Source of the DNA: Shewanella psychromarinicola
GTDB taxonomy: Bacteria; Pseudomonadota; Gammaproteobacteria; Enterobacterales; Shewanellaceae
Assembly (NCBI RefSeq): GCF_003855155.1
Contig: NZ_CP034073.1
Location: 372,001 to 436,000, forward strand
Direction: 5' to 3'
DNA length: 64,000 nt
Shown one piece after another: positions 28,991 to 38,792 of this stretch (positions are counted from its first letter, which is position 1; the number at the start of each line of letters is the position of its first letter). Both the position numbers and the translations under genes were made by a program. The notes under the pieces were generated by a model. It was not told the DNA's origin. It searched no databases and was given only the letters and a program-made list of their open reading frames with translations.

Positions 28991-29640
28991 ATTAACTCCC
29001 TTTGGGTCGAGGTTTCGGCCTGAGATTCAAGACTTAAGCCTTCTGTTTCATCAATAAAGCGGATCACTTCGTATAAATAATCTAACTTGCCAGTGGCAAT
29101 ATAAATCTGCTTTTCACTATTGGGTTTGGTTAAATAACCTAGCTCCACTAACCGTTTAAACACCAATTTAATTTGACCATCAACGTTAGTGCTTATTGAG
29201 CCAAATAAACGATAATGGCTCAATTTAGTTAACTGCTCTCTAAAGGCTGGCGTATCCTCGATACGCGCTTGTAAATCGGTTAAGCGAATAGGCGCGCCTT
29301 CGCTCAGCGGTGCATCTTGGCCACTGGCTTCTTGCACTAATACTAGCCATTCCACTAAGGGAATAAGTCCTGAGCAAATGTCTTTAAATTGCGATGAAAT
29401 AACTTTGCGCTCAGCCTCTCCTAACTGCAAATAGCCGCAAAAAAATACCTCACCTTCGCCAGCACTGCCAATGGTACGATTAATTTGGTTAAGGTAGGTT
29501 TCCACTCGGTCACGAGTACTATTGTTTTTAAGCGCACGCCAGCCATCTTCATTGGTTACTCGGCAAATAAATTCACCTCGTAATAATTGTTCTATTAACG
29601 CACCCGTCCCTACTAAGGTAGTTTCAGTCGATTCAGACAT
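28987..29640 (-). CDS. MukE/MksE-like winged-helix subunit (JetB-like)
   Basis: 217 residues, second gene of the operon. Its ATG overlaps the stop codon of the SMC gene (TAATG) and its own stop overlaps the next start (ATGA), so the subunits are translationally coupled. The predicted fold is all helix plus winged helices (GALIEQLLRGEFICRVTNEDGWRAL; FKRLVELGYLTKPNSEKQIYIATGKLDYL), the pattern of MukE/MksE proteins that clamp the kleisin. No catalytic residues. Assignment depends on size, winged-helix look and position between SMC-like and kleisin-like genes. Confidence 0.78.
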   Translation of the reverse strand: MSESTETTLVGTGALIEQLLRGEFICRVTNEDGWRALKNNSTRDRVETYLNQINRTIGSAGEGEVFFCGYLQLGEAERKVISSQFKDICSGLIPLVEWLVLVQEASGQDAPLSEGAPIRLTDLQARIEDTPAFREQLTKLSHYRLFGSISTNVDGQIKLVFKRLVELGYLTKPNSEKQIYIATGKLDYLYEVIRFIDETEGLSLESQAETSTQRELI

Positions 29641-32600
29641 TAGATGTGCTCCTTGGCAGTGTCGGCACTATTGGTGTCAGTACTGTTCATTTCAATGCGA
29701 GTTCTGTCAGCATTCGCGCTACGCTGCGACAAACGCGCAGCTAATGGGTTGGCTTTGGGTTTAACTACTTGCAGTTTTTTAGTTTGTTTATTAATGATGT
29801 AACGGTTGGCAAACAGGTTTAGCACTTCGGACTCTGGGTTAGGGAACGCACCCAATACACTGATGTTATTGTTTTCACAGGCATCGAAGATTTTTTTCAC
29901 GTTGGTGTGATGCAAAGTCCCTAACTCATCGATTGGCCAATGAATGGTCACATTGGCTTTGCCACGCAATAAACGAGTAAACGCCAATAAGAATTTACAT
30001 AAAATCAAGTATGCCATACCGTGGCTAGACGACTCGTTTAATTGGCGATCGGTGCGAATAATTAAGTCGCTGTTACCTTCTTTTAAACGCAATTCAATTT
30101 CTAACAGTTTAGCAATGCCGCCGGTTAACGCTGCGCGGCCAATAATCTCTAACGCACGGCGCATTGAGTTAGTGTAGTGCTCGTCCGGTAGTTGGCTAAA
30201 ACCATCTGCTTTCCACGCTTTAAAGGCTTTAACAAACACTTCAAGTTCAGGCCAAAACTCAAGTTCACTAATACGTGAGCGAATGCGTACCGCCGATTCA
30301 GAGATCCCATCAAGGAACAATTCTTCACCCACTTCACGGGTAATACGCGCACTTTGGCTGGCAATACGGCGATCGATATCCGTTAATACATCATAAAAAG
30401 CAGCAAGACTAATACCGAAGTTACGCCCTTGATCGCGGATAGTCCTTAATGACTGTGGCACCATTACATTCAATAATTGTCCGAGTTGGGGTACCAACTT
30501 ACGGTAGTCGAGCAGGCGAATACCTTTGTCGTTGACAAAACTAGACTCATCACGGGCACGTTCCCAAAACTCCGCTAAACTTGAGCCTGATTTACTGGCA
30601 ATGACCGAGTCAAAGTGATCAACATACTGTTTCACAGAGCCCATTAAGTAATCACGTTTTAGCAATAAATCCTCGCCTTGGCGTAAACGTTCACCAATAC
30701 TGCCAGTAGCGTCATCATTATTGGCGGGTAATTTGAGCTCAGCTAACTTGCGCATTACCGCACGCAGCTTGGTGAGATTTTCAGACGCCTCAACTTGGGC
30801 GGCATCACAGGCTTTACGTTCGGTTTCTAAGCTGTCACGACGGTGTTTGATTTCAGTCGTTTTCGCTTTTAGCAGTTGCTCCAATTCCAGCGTTGCTCGC
30901 TTAACATCGGCTAATTGAGTTTGCACTTTAGGCTTTCGAACTAGCCAGGTATGTTGATACCAATCATCAAAACGCAGTACATCACTGCGACGCTGTTCGG
31001 CGTGACTAATATTGGCTTCAAGATCGCGAATTTGTTTTTTCAACGCCAAAATGGTGCCTTCATCAACACCACGAGACTTAAGCTCATTTTTATACCAGGT
31101 TTCACCGGCTTTTTGTTCGGTTTTAGCATTCGCACGGCGTTGTTCAATATTGGCTTTAATTTGCCCTAATTGATTATCAATGGCGCCGACAACCTCTTGC
31201 CAATAAGCATTTTTTTCCATTCGCGCTTCAAGCGCCTGCTCTTTTTGCTCACTTAACCAACCAAGATGTTGATTGCTAAGTAGCTTGAGTTCGTTATCAA
31301 GTTGCACTAATCTTTTGTTCGAATCGATTTTACGATCTGCAACAGCTTGATTGATTTTTTGTTGTTCGTTGCGTTTTTCATCAAACAGGCGGCGTAAGTC
31401 TTCACGGCTATTTTTGTAGGCCGTGCGGGCAAAGGTGAGCTCGCGAGTGATGCTATCAAGTGCCGCATTCATGGCAACCAGTTGATCTTCCGCTTCGGCA
31501 TGCATTTCTTTTGCACTTTGCAGTGCTTCTTCAGCCTTGGCTAGGCGAATACGTAAGTCTTGCTCTGTGGCAGCGTACTCTGGCACATCAATGGCTTTAA
31601 GATCGAGATTGACCCCAAATAGCGCTTCACTGCTGTCTTTGGTTAAACTTGGGTGTAGGTCACTACGATGTAACAGCTCTGGCGCGATAACTTTACCAAA
31701 GGTGTGCTCCCAACCGTGGGCTTCTTTGCGCAAAAACTCCAACAAGGTATGCGACTGCGGGAACAACATATGGTGCAGTTCTTCTTTGGCATTTTCTCTA
31801 TCACTGACGCGAATACTGGAGATGCGCAGTGCTTCGTTGGCTTGGTCGCGTTTGGCCCGTTGTTTACGTTCTTCTGTGGTTAAGCGGTCGACTTTTTGGT
31901 TACAGGTTTCTTGTTCTTCATCGGCTAAACTAATGCGCTCATCGAAAATTGCTAAGCGCATTTTTTCATCTTCAGTGTAGGTAACCCCAGCCACTTGATG
32001 TTTCAACTCTGCTGCCGTTAATTTGAGTTGATATTCTTGTTCGCTAAACTTAGCTTTACCCGCATCGGTTTGCTCACGCCATTGCAGTTCTAACTTAGCA
32101 AGATAGTCATTAGCAAGCTCGCGCTGCTTATCTCGCGCTTCACGTTGAGTGTCTTGTTCAAGATGTAACACTTCAAGTTCACGATGCAATTGTTCAGCTA
32201 TTTTGCTACGACGCGCATTAAAGGCGGCTTCAATATCTTGGTGTTTTTCGGTTTGTAATTTATGACGCTCATTAAGGTTTTCAACATCACTGCGCCAATT
32301 AGGCAGATTATCTAAATCAGCTTTGGCTTGTTCAATGTCAGCATCTAAAAAAGCGCCATGCTGGTCTTCAATAGTATTGAGTTCATCTTCAAACTTGCCA
32401 GCGTCGCCTTTTGCTGCCGATAACTCTTGGTTTAACTCATCACGAACCTCTTTCCACTCTTCATCTAATAAACGTAACTTGAGGTTTAATTCTTTGCCAT
32501 GAGATTGGTTGCCTTCTTGACGCTCAGCTTCAAGGGTTTCATCACTTCGATAGCCGCGGGATAAACTGGCTAAGCGTAATTCGGTACTTAATAGCTGATC

Positions 32601-33374
32601 AAATTCTTGTTCGAGCTTGTCGTATTCTGGACGGATTTGTTCAAACCCTTGCACCAGTTGGCTTTCACGGATCCAGATTTCAACATGCTGAGGATTAAGA
32701 TGTGACGTGGGTGGATTAACGCCATCTTCTTCTAAAATGGCGGCGATCATTGATTTAACCGTTTCCATTTTACCCTCTTTCGAGTGCACGGCTTTGGCTA
32801 ATTTTTCAATATGACGCAAGCTATGATCGCCGTCACACAGCGAAAATTGACGTGCGTAAGTCCGCAGCTCATTGCGGTTACTGCCGGTATTTAACAAGCT
32901 ACGATCGTTTTGAATGATCGCGCGGAACTCTCGGGTATTTAATAGGTTAGTATGAGCAATGCCATCACGTTTTACTTCGCGACCTAACTCAGCCATTGAG
33001 TGACAAATAACAGTATCGCCATTACGTGACTTAATGTAATGCTCTAGTTCAAATCCTCGCGCAATAAAGCGGTAATTGACCCCTTTACCATCGCCAGCAG
33101 AAGCTAAAACAGCTTGATAAAGTAAACCGTCATCTTTTTGATATTCATAGATAATGTAGCTTGAGTCATGGGGTAAATACCAACGTTCAAAACTGTCACG
33201 CGTTGACGGCACCACACGGCTTGGATACTCGCCATAAAATACCGGCACCAAGCGTTGTAAGGTTGTTTTACCTGAGGCATTGGTACCACATATATTGGTG
33301 TGACCCTTTAATAACAGTTCGACAATACCCGGTAGGTGGGTATTAATTAACACGATTCTAATCAAGCTTGGCAT
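29640..33374 (-). CDS. MukB/MksB-like SMC ATPase (JetC-like)
   Basis: 1244 residues, first gene of the operon. The N-terminal head has Walker A GTNASGKTT (30-38). The C-terminal head has an ABC signature-like loop NESSSHGMAYLI (1113-1124) and Walker B ending HWPIDELG (Asp1149-Glu1150). Between them lie two long charged coiled coils (roughly 240-550 and 620-930) around a short hinge-like stretch near 560-610 (HGWEHTFGKVIAPELLH). The short hinge and overall plan fit MukB/MksB/JetC rather than Rad50 (no CxxC zinc hook) or classical SMC. It is expected to extrude DNA loops with the kleisin and MukE-like partners. Transcribed first, which differs from the usual F-E-B-G order. Confidence 0.85.
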   Translation of the reverse strand: MPSLIRIVLINTHLPGIVELLLKGHTNICGTNASGKTTLQRLVPVFYGEYPSRVVPSTRDSFERWYLPHDSSYIIYEYQKDDGLLYQAVLASAGDGKGVNYRFIARGFELEHYIKSRNGDTVICHSMAELGREVKRDGIAHTNLLNTREFRAIIQNDRSLLNTGSNRNELRTYARQFSLCDGDHSLRHIEKLAKAVHSKEGKMETVKSMIAAILEEDGVNPPTSHLNPQHVEIWIRESQLVQGFEQIRPEYDKLEQEFDQLLSTELRLASLSRGYRSDETLEAERQEGNQSHGKELNLKLRLLDEEWKEVRDELNQELSAAKGDAGKFEDELNTIEDQHGAFLDADIEQAKADLDNLPNWRSDVENLNERHKLQTEKHQDIEAAFNARRSKIAEQLHRELEVLHLEQDTQREARDKQRELANDYLAKLELQWREQTDAGKAKFSEQEYQLKLTAAELKHQVAGVTYTEDEKMRLAIFDERISLADEEQETCNQKVDRLTTEERKQRAKRDQANEALRISSIRVSDRENAKEELHHMLFPQSHTLLEFLRKEAHGWEHTFGKVIAPELLHRSDLHPSLTKDSSEALFGVNLDLKAIDVPEYAATEQDLRIRLAKAEEALQSAKEMHAEAEDQLVAMNAALDSITRELTFARTAYKNSREDLRRLFDEKRNEQQKINQAVADRKIDSNKRLVQLDNELKLLSNQHLGWLSEQKEQALEARMEKNAYWQEVVGAIDNQLGQIKANIEQRRANAKTEQKAGETWYKNELKSRGVDEGTILALKKQIRDLEANISHAEQRRSDVLRFDDWYQHTWLVRKPKVQTQLADVKRATLELEQLLKAKTTEIKHRRDSLETERKACDAAQVEASENLTKLRAVMRKLAELKLPANNDDATGSIGERLRQGEDLLLKRDYLMGSVKQYVDHFDSVIASKSGSSLAEFWERARDESSFVNDKGIRLLDYRKLVPQLGQLLNVMVPQSLRTIRDQGRNFGISLAAFYDVLTDIDRRIASQSARITREVGEELFLDGISESAVRIRSRISELEFWPELEVFVKAFKAWKADGFSQLPDEHYTNSMRRALEIIGRAALTGGIAKLLEIELRLKEGNSDLIIRTDRQLNESSSHGMAYLILCKFLLAFTRLLRGKANVTIHWPIDELGTLHHTNVKKIFDACENNNISVLGAFPNPESEVLNLFANRYIINKQTKKLQVVKPKANPLAARLSQRSANADRTRIEMNSTDTNSADTAKEHI

Positions 33375-33719
33375 GATAATCCTTTTCCAAACAGCTCACA
33401 TTGCAGTGACGAAGAAGCAAAATAGGGCTGAAAAAAATAACGTCTATTTATTCAATTTACGTAAAGTAAAACAAACGCAGGCTGGAGGCAATTTTCAACG
33501 ACAGAAATTGGCTTTATAATACGCTAAATAATTCAAAAATGACGGCTAACAATTCAGCAAATAGCCAGAAACTGTCGATGGATAATAACTGTATTCTCTA
33601 GGGTAACAGCAACAGCGCTGAGCAGAAGACTTTTGGGGCAAGGAATAAACACAAATACGCACAGATTTCTCCCCGGGTATTATCTATGCTACTGCGCTAG
33701 AAACCAGATATTTGATGTT

Positions 33720-33790
33720 CGATATTTGAAGTTTGAAGTTTGAAGTTTGATATTAGCCGTTAGATATTAGCCGTTAGATATTAGCGCTTA
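33720..33790. repeat. Short tandem repeats in long non-coding gap
   Basis: GAAGTTT is repeated three to four times, then a 14-base unit with core GATATTAGCCGTTA about three times. The surrounding 957-base gap (33375-34331), between the condensin operon and ahpF, holds no convincing intact gene. On the minus strand near 34165-34085 a 29-codon stretch (GLAFKTADATKAIRDVIQKP) followed after its stop by more protein-like sequence may be a decayed gene I cannot identify. Confidence 0.5.
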
Positions 33791-34253
33791 TACAAGATTA
33801 TTTATAAGCTTGTAAATTGTGAGCTTGCATGGCTCTGCTCATTAGCAACCATCAAGTCCTTGCCGCCCTATACTTCGGCCAAAAATACCAAGTTATTGGT
33901 AACATGTGCAGCAACCAAAAACGCTACTTTGTGGCAGAAGTTATATTGAGTATTAGTAATAATAGTAGTAATAGTACTACTACTGTCAATCTTAGGCTGG
34001 ATAAAGCATAGCACTGCGCCGGGATCTTGAGCATAGCGCTCATTTTCTGATGATGTATTAATGGCCGCATATATGGTGCTAACCGATAATTAAGCCGCGA
34101 CTTTTGGCTTTTGTATTACGTCACGAATGGCCTTGGTCGCGTCTGCGGTTTTAAAGGCTAATCCAGGTACTTGATCACAACGACGGCAAAATCTTATCGA
34201 TGTTCACCGGCTCGAACGATTTCAATCACGGCGTTTGAGGCCTATAAACATGA

Positions 34254-34285
34254 AAAAAATAGCCCGTAAATGTGGGCTATTTTTT
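34254..34285. terminator. Terminator downstream of ahpF
   Basis: AAAAAATAGCCC pairs with GGGCTATTTTTT around GTAAATGT. Symmetric A/T flanks would let it work in both directions; ahpF ends about 50 bases away. Confidence 0.85.
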
Positions 34286-34331
34286 ATTGGCTGAGATAAC
34301 AAAGACCTCATATTACTCAATCAACAAAACC

Positions 34332-35897
34332 CTATGCGGCTTTAACCTCTACTTCTTCAGAATGTCTGATAAGGTAATCAAATGCACCTAGAGATGCTGA
34401 TGCACCACTTCCCATAGCGATAATAATTTGCTTATAAGGGGTATCCGTCACATCACCTGCGGCAAATACACCAGGGATAGATGTTTGACCACGGCCATCA
34501 ACAATGATTTCACCACGAGGAGTCATTTCAACCACCCCTTTTAACCACTCGGTGTTAGGTACTAAGCCAATTTGGACAAAGATACCTGCTAATGTGACTT
34601 GATTGCTTTCACCTGTAGTGCGATCTGTGTAAATCAAACTGGTTACGCGAGTGCCATCACCTTTGACTTCTGTGGTCATGGCCTGAGTAATAATGCTGAT
34701 ATTACCCATTGATTTGGCTTTACGCTGCAGTACGTCATCGGCACGTAACTTACTGTCAAACTCAAGCACGGTAACGTGTTCAACAATGTTTGCAAGGTCG
34801 ATAGCCGCTTCAATACCTGAGTTACCACCGCCAATCACCGCAACACGCTTACCTTTATATAACGGGCCATCACAGTGTGGGCAATAGGCTACGCCTTTAT
34901 TACGGTACTCTTTCTCACCGGGCACATTCATTTCTCGCCAACGTGCACCAGTAGCCAATACTATCGTTTTACTGCTTAGGATTGCGCCACTTTCTAGGGT
35001 TACATCAAACAAACCGTTTTGCGCTAAACTCAGCGCGCGTTGGTTTTGCATAATGTCGACATCATAATCCTTAACATGGGCTTCAAGGTTAGCCACCAGT
35101 TTAGGGCCTTCGGTTTTAGACACTGAAATAAAGTTTTCAATACCGACGGTTTCGGCGACTTGACCACCAAATTTATCAGCAACTATGCCGGTATTTAAGC
35201 CTTTACGAGCAGAGTAAATTGCCGCTGCTGCACCAGCAGGGCCACCGCCTACGACTAACATGTCAAAGACTGATTTTTGATTAAGTTGCTCTGCTTGTCT
35301 GCCTGCGGCATTTTTATCTAACTTGTTTAGTACTTCAACGATGCTAATCGCGCCGACAGAGAAGGCTTCGCCGTTTAAAAATACTGATGGAACCGACATG
35401 ATATTGCGATCGCTCACTTCCTGTTGGAAAAGCGCTCCGTCAATCATCACGTTAGTAATATTGGGGTTAATTGCTGCCATCATATTGAGTGCTTGGATCA
35501 CTTCAGGACAAGTTTGGCAACTTAACGAAACATAGGTTTCAAAATGATATTCACCAGGTAGCATACGGATTTGTTCAATGATCTCCGCATCCAACTTAAT
35601 AGGATGTCCGCCGCTGTGTAATAACGCTAGCACCAATGAAGTAAATTCATGGCCCATTGGCAATCCTGCAAAGGTAATATTGGTTGCAGCTTGCGGGTTG
35701 ATCACGCTCATGCTCGGTGTACGCTTACCTTGCTGATAAGTGACTGAGACTAAATCCGCTGAGTCAACAATATCTTGGGCTAAGCTGGTTAATTCTTGTG
35801 CTTTGTTTGAGTCATCTGCAGATACGACAAGTTCAACTGGGCGCTTGAGGTTTTGCAGATAGGTTTTCAGTTGACTTTTTACATTCGCATCTAACAT
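34332..35897 (-). CDS. ahpF: Alkyl hydroperoxide reductase subunit F
   Basis: 521 residues, the usual length. The N-terminal double-thioredoxin domain holds the redox pair in LSCQTCPEV. The flavoprotein part has the FAD motif [12 protein letters not shown], the active CxxC in AYCPHCDGP, the NADH motif [12 protein letters not shown], and the C-terminal FAD motif FAAGDVTD. It passes electrons from NADH through FAD and two disulfides to AhpC. It follows ahpC on the same strand after 111 bases with a hairpin between them, which may lower its expression relative to ahpC. Confidence 0.97.
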   Translation of the reverse strand: MLDANVKSQLKTYLQNLKRPVELVVSADDSNKAQELTSLAQDIVDSADLVSVTYQQGKRTPSMSVINPQAATNITFAGLPMGHEFTSLVLALLHSGGHPIKLDAEIIEQIRMLPGEYHFETYVSLSCQTCPEVIQALNMMAAINPNITNVMIDGALFQQEVSDRNIMSVPSVFLNGEAFSVGAISIVEVLNKLDKNAAGRQAEQLNQKSVFDMLVVGGGPAGAAAAIYSARKGLNTGIVADKFGGQVAETVGIENFISVSKTEGPKLVANLEAHVKDYDVDIMQNQRALSLAQNGLFDVTLESGAILSSKTIVLATGARWREMNVPGEKEYRNKGVAYCPHCDGPLYKGKRVAVIGGGNSGIEAAIDLANIVEHVTVLEFDSKLRADDVLQRKAKSMGNISIITQAMTTEVKGDGTRVTSLIYTDRTTGESNQVTLAGIFVQIGLVPNTEWLKGVVEMTPRGEIIVDGRGQTSIPGVFAAGDVTDTPYKQIIIAMGSGASASLGAFDYLIRHSEEVEVKAA

Positions 35898-35939
35898 AAC
35901 AACTCCTAAAAATGGGCAATAATCGATGAATTAAAAAGT

Positions 35940-35970
35940 GCTAGTCAGTGCCGGGGGAACACCGACTAGC
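35940..35970 (-). terminator. Intercistronic hairpin between ahpC and ahpF
   Basis: GCTAGTC-x-GTG pairs with CAC-x-GACTAGC on the two arms. There is no T run, so it could be a partial terminator or an RNA-stabilising structure setting the AhpC:AhpF ratio. Confidence 0.5.
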
Positions 35971-36008
35971 TGGAGATGATATTACTAACCTAAGGGTGAA
36001 CTGAGCAG

Positions 36009-36578
36009 TTAGATTTTACCGACAAGATCAATTGAAGGAGCTAATGTTGCTTCGCCTGGCTGCCATTTAGCTGGACATACTTCGCCATCATGAGTAGCAA
36101 CATACTGTGCGGCTTGAATTTTACGAAGCAGTTCTGCAGCGCTACGGCCAATACCTAGGTCATGAATTTCAGCTACTTTCACTTCGCCTTCTGGGTTGAT
36201 GACAAAAGTACCACGTAGTGCTAAACCATCGTCTTCAATCATTACACCGAAGTTACGAGTGATAGCGCCTGTTGGGTCACCGATCATTGGATAAGTAATT
36301 TTGCCAATGGTGTCTGAACTTGAATGCCAAGCTTTGTGAGTAAAATGGGTGTCAGTTGATACTGAATACACTTCAACGCCCATAGCTTGTAGCTGCTCAT
36401 AATGATCAGCCATGTCGCCTAATTCAGTTGGACAAACGAATGTGAAGTCAGCTGGGTAGAAAAACACTACCGCCCACTTGCCTAATAAATCTTGCTCTGT
36501 AACGTCAACGAAAGCACCATTATGAAATGCTGTAGCTTTAAAAGGTTTGATAGTGCTATTGATGATAGATTGTGTCAT
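36009..36578 (-). CDS. ahpC: Alkyl hydroperoxide reductase subunit C (peroxiredoxin)
   Basis: 189 residues from the ATG at 36578 (GGAG six bases upstream); a start at 36590 is less likely. Typical two-cysteine peroxiredoxin: peroxidatic Cys in FTFVCPTEL (about 47) and resolving Cys in GEVCPAKW near the C-terminus. It reduces hydrogen peroxide and organic hydroperoxides and is re-reduced by AhpF, encoded downstream. The upstream region has two ATAGT motifs (about 36700-36742) that recall OxyR half sites, but their spacing does not fit the full consensus, so OxyR control is only a suggestion. Confidence 0.97.
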   Translation of the reverse strand: MTQSIINSTIKPFKATAFHNGAFVDVTEQDLLGKWAVVFFYPADFTFVCPTELGDMADHYEQLQAMGVEVYSVSTDTHFTHKAWHSSSDTIGKITYPMIGDPTGAITRNFGVMIEDDGLALRGTFVINPEGEVKVAEIHDLGIGRSAAELLRKIQAAQYVATHDGEVCPAKWQPGEATLAPSIDLVGKI

Positions 36579-36796
36579 GTCATGCTCCATTTAGATTTAC
36601 ATTAAACCCGATACCAATATGGTTTCGGTGATGATAAGCAAACTGTGCTCGTCATCTGATGTAGCCATAATAGCGATGGAGAATCATTAAGTATAACGAA
36701 TAAAAACTATCACCTTAATCGGTTTTTTGCATTAGACTATTTTTTTGAAAGCATATGTTTTGAGAGCATATCTTGGGCGAGATATATTAATCGTCA

Positions 36797-36830
36797 AAAC
36801 CGACTAACGTCATAGGGCGATAGTCGGTTA
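36797..36830. terminator. Hairpin downstream of the spermidine-synthase-like gene
   Basis: AACCGACTA pairs with TAGTCGGTT around a 14-base loop, between the gene ending at 36864 (minus strand) and the ahpC promoter region. Confidence 0.5.
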
Positions 36831-36863
36831 ATAATGTCGATTAATGATATTTTCAGGTGAGAC

Positions 36864-37607
36864 TTATTCCCAGGGGCCGAATCGAGTTAGCACTCGGCTA
36901 ATATTGATATCGAGCTTTTGTGAAAGCGCTTGCAGCTCTTGCTTATTATTGGCGGCAGCAAAACAATTGGCTTTATTGGTGGCAAACACCACCCAATTTC
37001 CACCGCCGGTTAAACAGGCAAAGACCTGGTTAAAATGCTCATGAAGAGTGTCACGCAATTGTAAATCTCGGCTGTGCTCTTTCCAACAATTTAACACTAA
37101 AAAACCATCGGTTTTAAGTAGCGATTTTGTTTGCTCAATAAATTGGCTGGTCAGTTGTTGCTTATCGACACCTTTGTCACTGTAGATATCGGCAAAAATC
37201 ACATCGACTTTTTTGTGATCTGCTTGGGCTAAAAACACATAAGCATCTTGATGCACGACAGTGAGTTTTTTACTCAATGGCAGCTGAAAAAAACGCTTAG
37301 CGACTTCAATCACTTGTTGGCGCAATTCAACCGCGGTAATTTTAATCGCCGCATCAAAATGCCTGAGTGAATGCACTAATGCCCCACCCCCTAGACCTAA
37401 AATAATCACACTTTTGGGTTGTGAGAATAACAGCACAGCCAACATGGCCTGAACATAAGTATGTTGCGGTACATGAGGTTGACTCTTATCCATTTTACTT
37501 TGTTCATCATTATCACCAAATGACAACACCCGATAGTCACCATCATCGAGTACACAAAAATCACCCAATCTATCACCGTCGACGTGCAATACTTTATAAT
37601 CAGACAT
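36864..37607 (-). CDS. Spermidine-synthase-like methyltransferase-fold protein
   Basis: 247 residues with the Rossmann-like fold of the spermidine synthase family: LGLGGGALVHSLRHF (nucleotide-type glycine loop), a downstream acidic residue in ITAVELRQQVI, and VIFADIYSDKG in the place of the catalytic Asp strand. Polyamine-binding residues of true SpeE are not all present, and no speD lies nearby, so it may be one of the orphan, uncharacterised members. It is transcribed alone, with a MITE-like repeat immediately upstream. Confidence 0.75.
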   Translation of the reverse strand: MSDYKVLHVDGDRLGDFCVLDDGDYRVLSFGDNDEQSKMDKSQPHVPQHTYVQAMLAVLLFSQPKSVIILGLGGGALVHSLRHFDAAIKITAVELRQQVIEVAKRFFQLPLSKKLTVVHQDAYVFLAQADHKKVDVIFADIYSDKGVDKQQLTSQFIEQTKSLLKTDGFLVLNCWKEHSRDLQLRDTLHEHFNQVFACLTGGGNWVVFATNKANCFAAANNKQELQALSQKLDINISRVLTRFGPWE

Positions 37608-37634
37608 ACTTCACTCTGTGAGGAGTCTTGCCTA

Positions 37635-37901
37635 TATACCCGTTCCACTTGAAGATGCTCGTTTCAGGAAACCTGAGCGAATCATAATCAAGGCACATTT
37701 TTTTGTTAAGGGTTGTTCCCTTAAAAACAAATGTAACGATGAGTATGTTTTGCTCAGGTTTCCCCAAAGGGCTGGTTTATAAACGCTTTATGCTACGTTA
37801 TTGATTTCGACAATAGAATAACTATTCTCTTCAATCAATGCCTTGCCTAAAAGCGTTTATAATTCCAGCTGAATCCTGCATTTTCAGGTGGAACGGGTAT
37901 A
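37635..37901. repeat. MITE-like repeat, copy B
   Basis: 267 bases with terminal inverted repeats: TATACCCGTTCCAC-x-TGAA-x-ATGC on the left, and the same motif reverse complemented on the right. Inner blocks (TTGTTCCCTTAAAA, TTTATGCTACGTTA, GAATAACTATTCTCTTCAATC) match copy A at 15935-16248. Lies in the gap between the spermidine-synthase-like gene and the interrupted mscS gene. Confidence 0.8.
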
Positions 37902-38022
37902 CATGGCAGCAAGATTTTTCTACTTTAAAACCTTATTATACCCCAGAACGCACTAGGACGTGGCGGCGAAATTGTGCCTTCGCCACTCCATTTTAATCAC
38001 CATAACCAGATAGGAAATCGAC

Positions 38023-38408
38023 ATGCTTAATCATTTATTGATGATCATTGTTTATTTGGCAGTGTTCTTTGTTGCCCAACGTCAGCTCAACAAATGGATC
38101 CATCTGCAAGCAGAAAAGAAACAAGTCAGCGAAGTTCGTAGTCGGCTCATTTCTCGTTTAATTTCGTATTTATTATTTTTTGTGACCTTGTCGATCATGG
38201 CGGTGTCACTGGGTTTAGGTTATCAAGAGGTATCGCTCTTTGTGTCGTCGGCCTTTGCAGTATTAGGCGTGGCCCTATTTGCCCAATGGTCGATATTGAG
38301 CAATATCACCGCTGGCGTATTGATCTTTTTTGCGTTTCCTTACCGTATCGGCGATCGAATAAAAATAGTCGATAAAGAAGAAAATATGAGTGGCATTATT
38401 GTCGAAAT
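38023..38408 (+). pseudogene. Small MscS-family channel, 5' part (split by IS66)
   Basis: The first 128 codons of a small mechanosensitive-channel-like protein: two or three membrane segments, then the pore-lining helix and the start of the beta domain (VLIFFAFPYRIGDRIKIVDKEE, then MSGIIVE). The frame is cut by an IS66 element after GTCGAAAT at 38401-38408. Joined to 40773-40950, it makes a continuous 187-residue protein. In the present state the frame reads four bases into the IS and stops at once, giving a pore without most of its beta domain, which is unlikely to gate normally. Confidence 0.85.
38401..38408. repeat. Target-site duplication of IS66, left
   Basis: GTCGAAAT, repeated exactly at 40765-40772 on the other side of the element. 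Eight bases is the duplication length known for IS66 elements. Confidence 0.95.
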
Positions 38409-38489
38409 GTAAGCGCTCAATTAACCGCACATACCAATAATCTTCAAATGTGACATGATTATTTCCTAACTAAATCTAGGAAAATAATC

Positions 38490-38792
38490 ATGTCAAAAAA
38501 CGATAAAATACAATACTGGCAACGCATTTTTCAGCAGCAAACTGAAAGTAAATTAACCAAAGCTGAATTTTGTAAAACCAATGACTTAACCCTATCTACA
38601 TTTTATGCGTGGACTAAAAAACTTAACCCGCATTCGTCATCAACTAAGCAAAAAGTGGTGCCGCTGATTTTTCTTGAAATTAAACCTGACCAGCCACTCA
38701 CGCTGGCATTGCCCAACGGCTATCTGTTTTCTTTTCCAGCCTCATTAGCGCCAAGCAAATTACAACAATTTTTACGCGTGCTATCAGCATGA
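38490..38792 (+). CDS. tnpA: IS66 accessory protein TnpA
   Basis: 100 residues, the small first ORF of IS66 elements. A helix-turn-helix is visible in SKLTKAEFCKTNDLTLSTFYAW, followed by a short basic and then hydrophobic tail. It is required for transposition together with TnpB and TnpC, probably for DNA binding at the ends. Its stop overlaps the start of tnpB by four bases (ATGA). Confidence 0.9.
   Translation: MSKNDKIQYWQRIFQQQTESKLTKAEFCKTNDLTLSTFYAWTKKLNPHSSSTKQKVVPLIFLEIKPDQPLTLALPNGYLFSFPASLAPSKLQQFLRVLSA

Noticed and set aside
31537..31980. 147-codon plus-strand frame inside the SMC gene
   Set aside because: It is antisense to the coiled-coil coding sequence, with low-complexity Ser/Arg/Leu composition typical of shadow frames.
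29640..33374. Reading the large ATPase as Rad50/SbcC
   Set aside because: No CxxC zinc hook in the middle of the coiled coil and no SbcD/Mre11 nuclease gene; neighbours fit MukE, MukF and Toprim subunits instead.
36690..36745. OxyR binding site upstream of ahpC
   Set aside because: Two ATAGT motifs exist, but their spacing does not fit the four-element OxyR consensus; kept only as a remark under ahpC.
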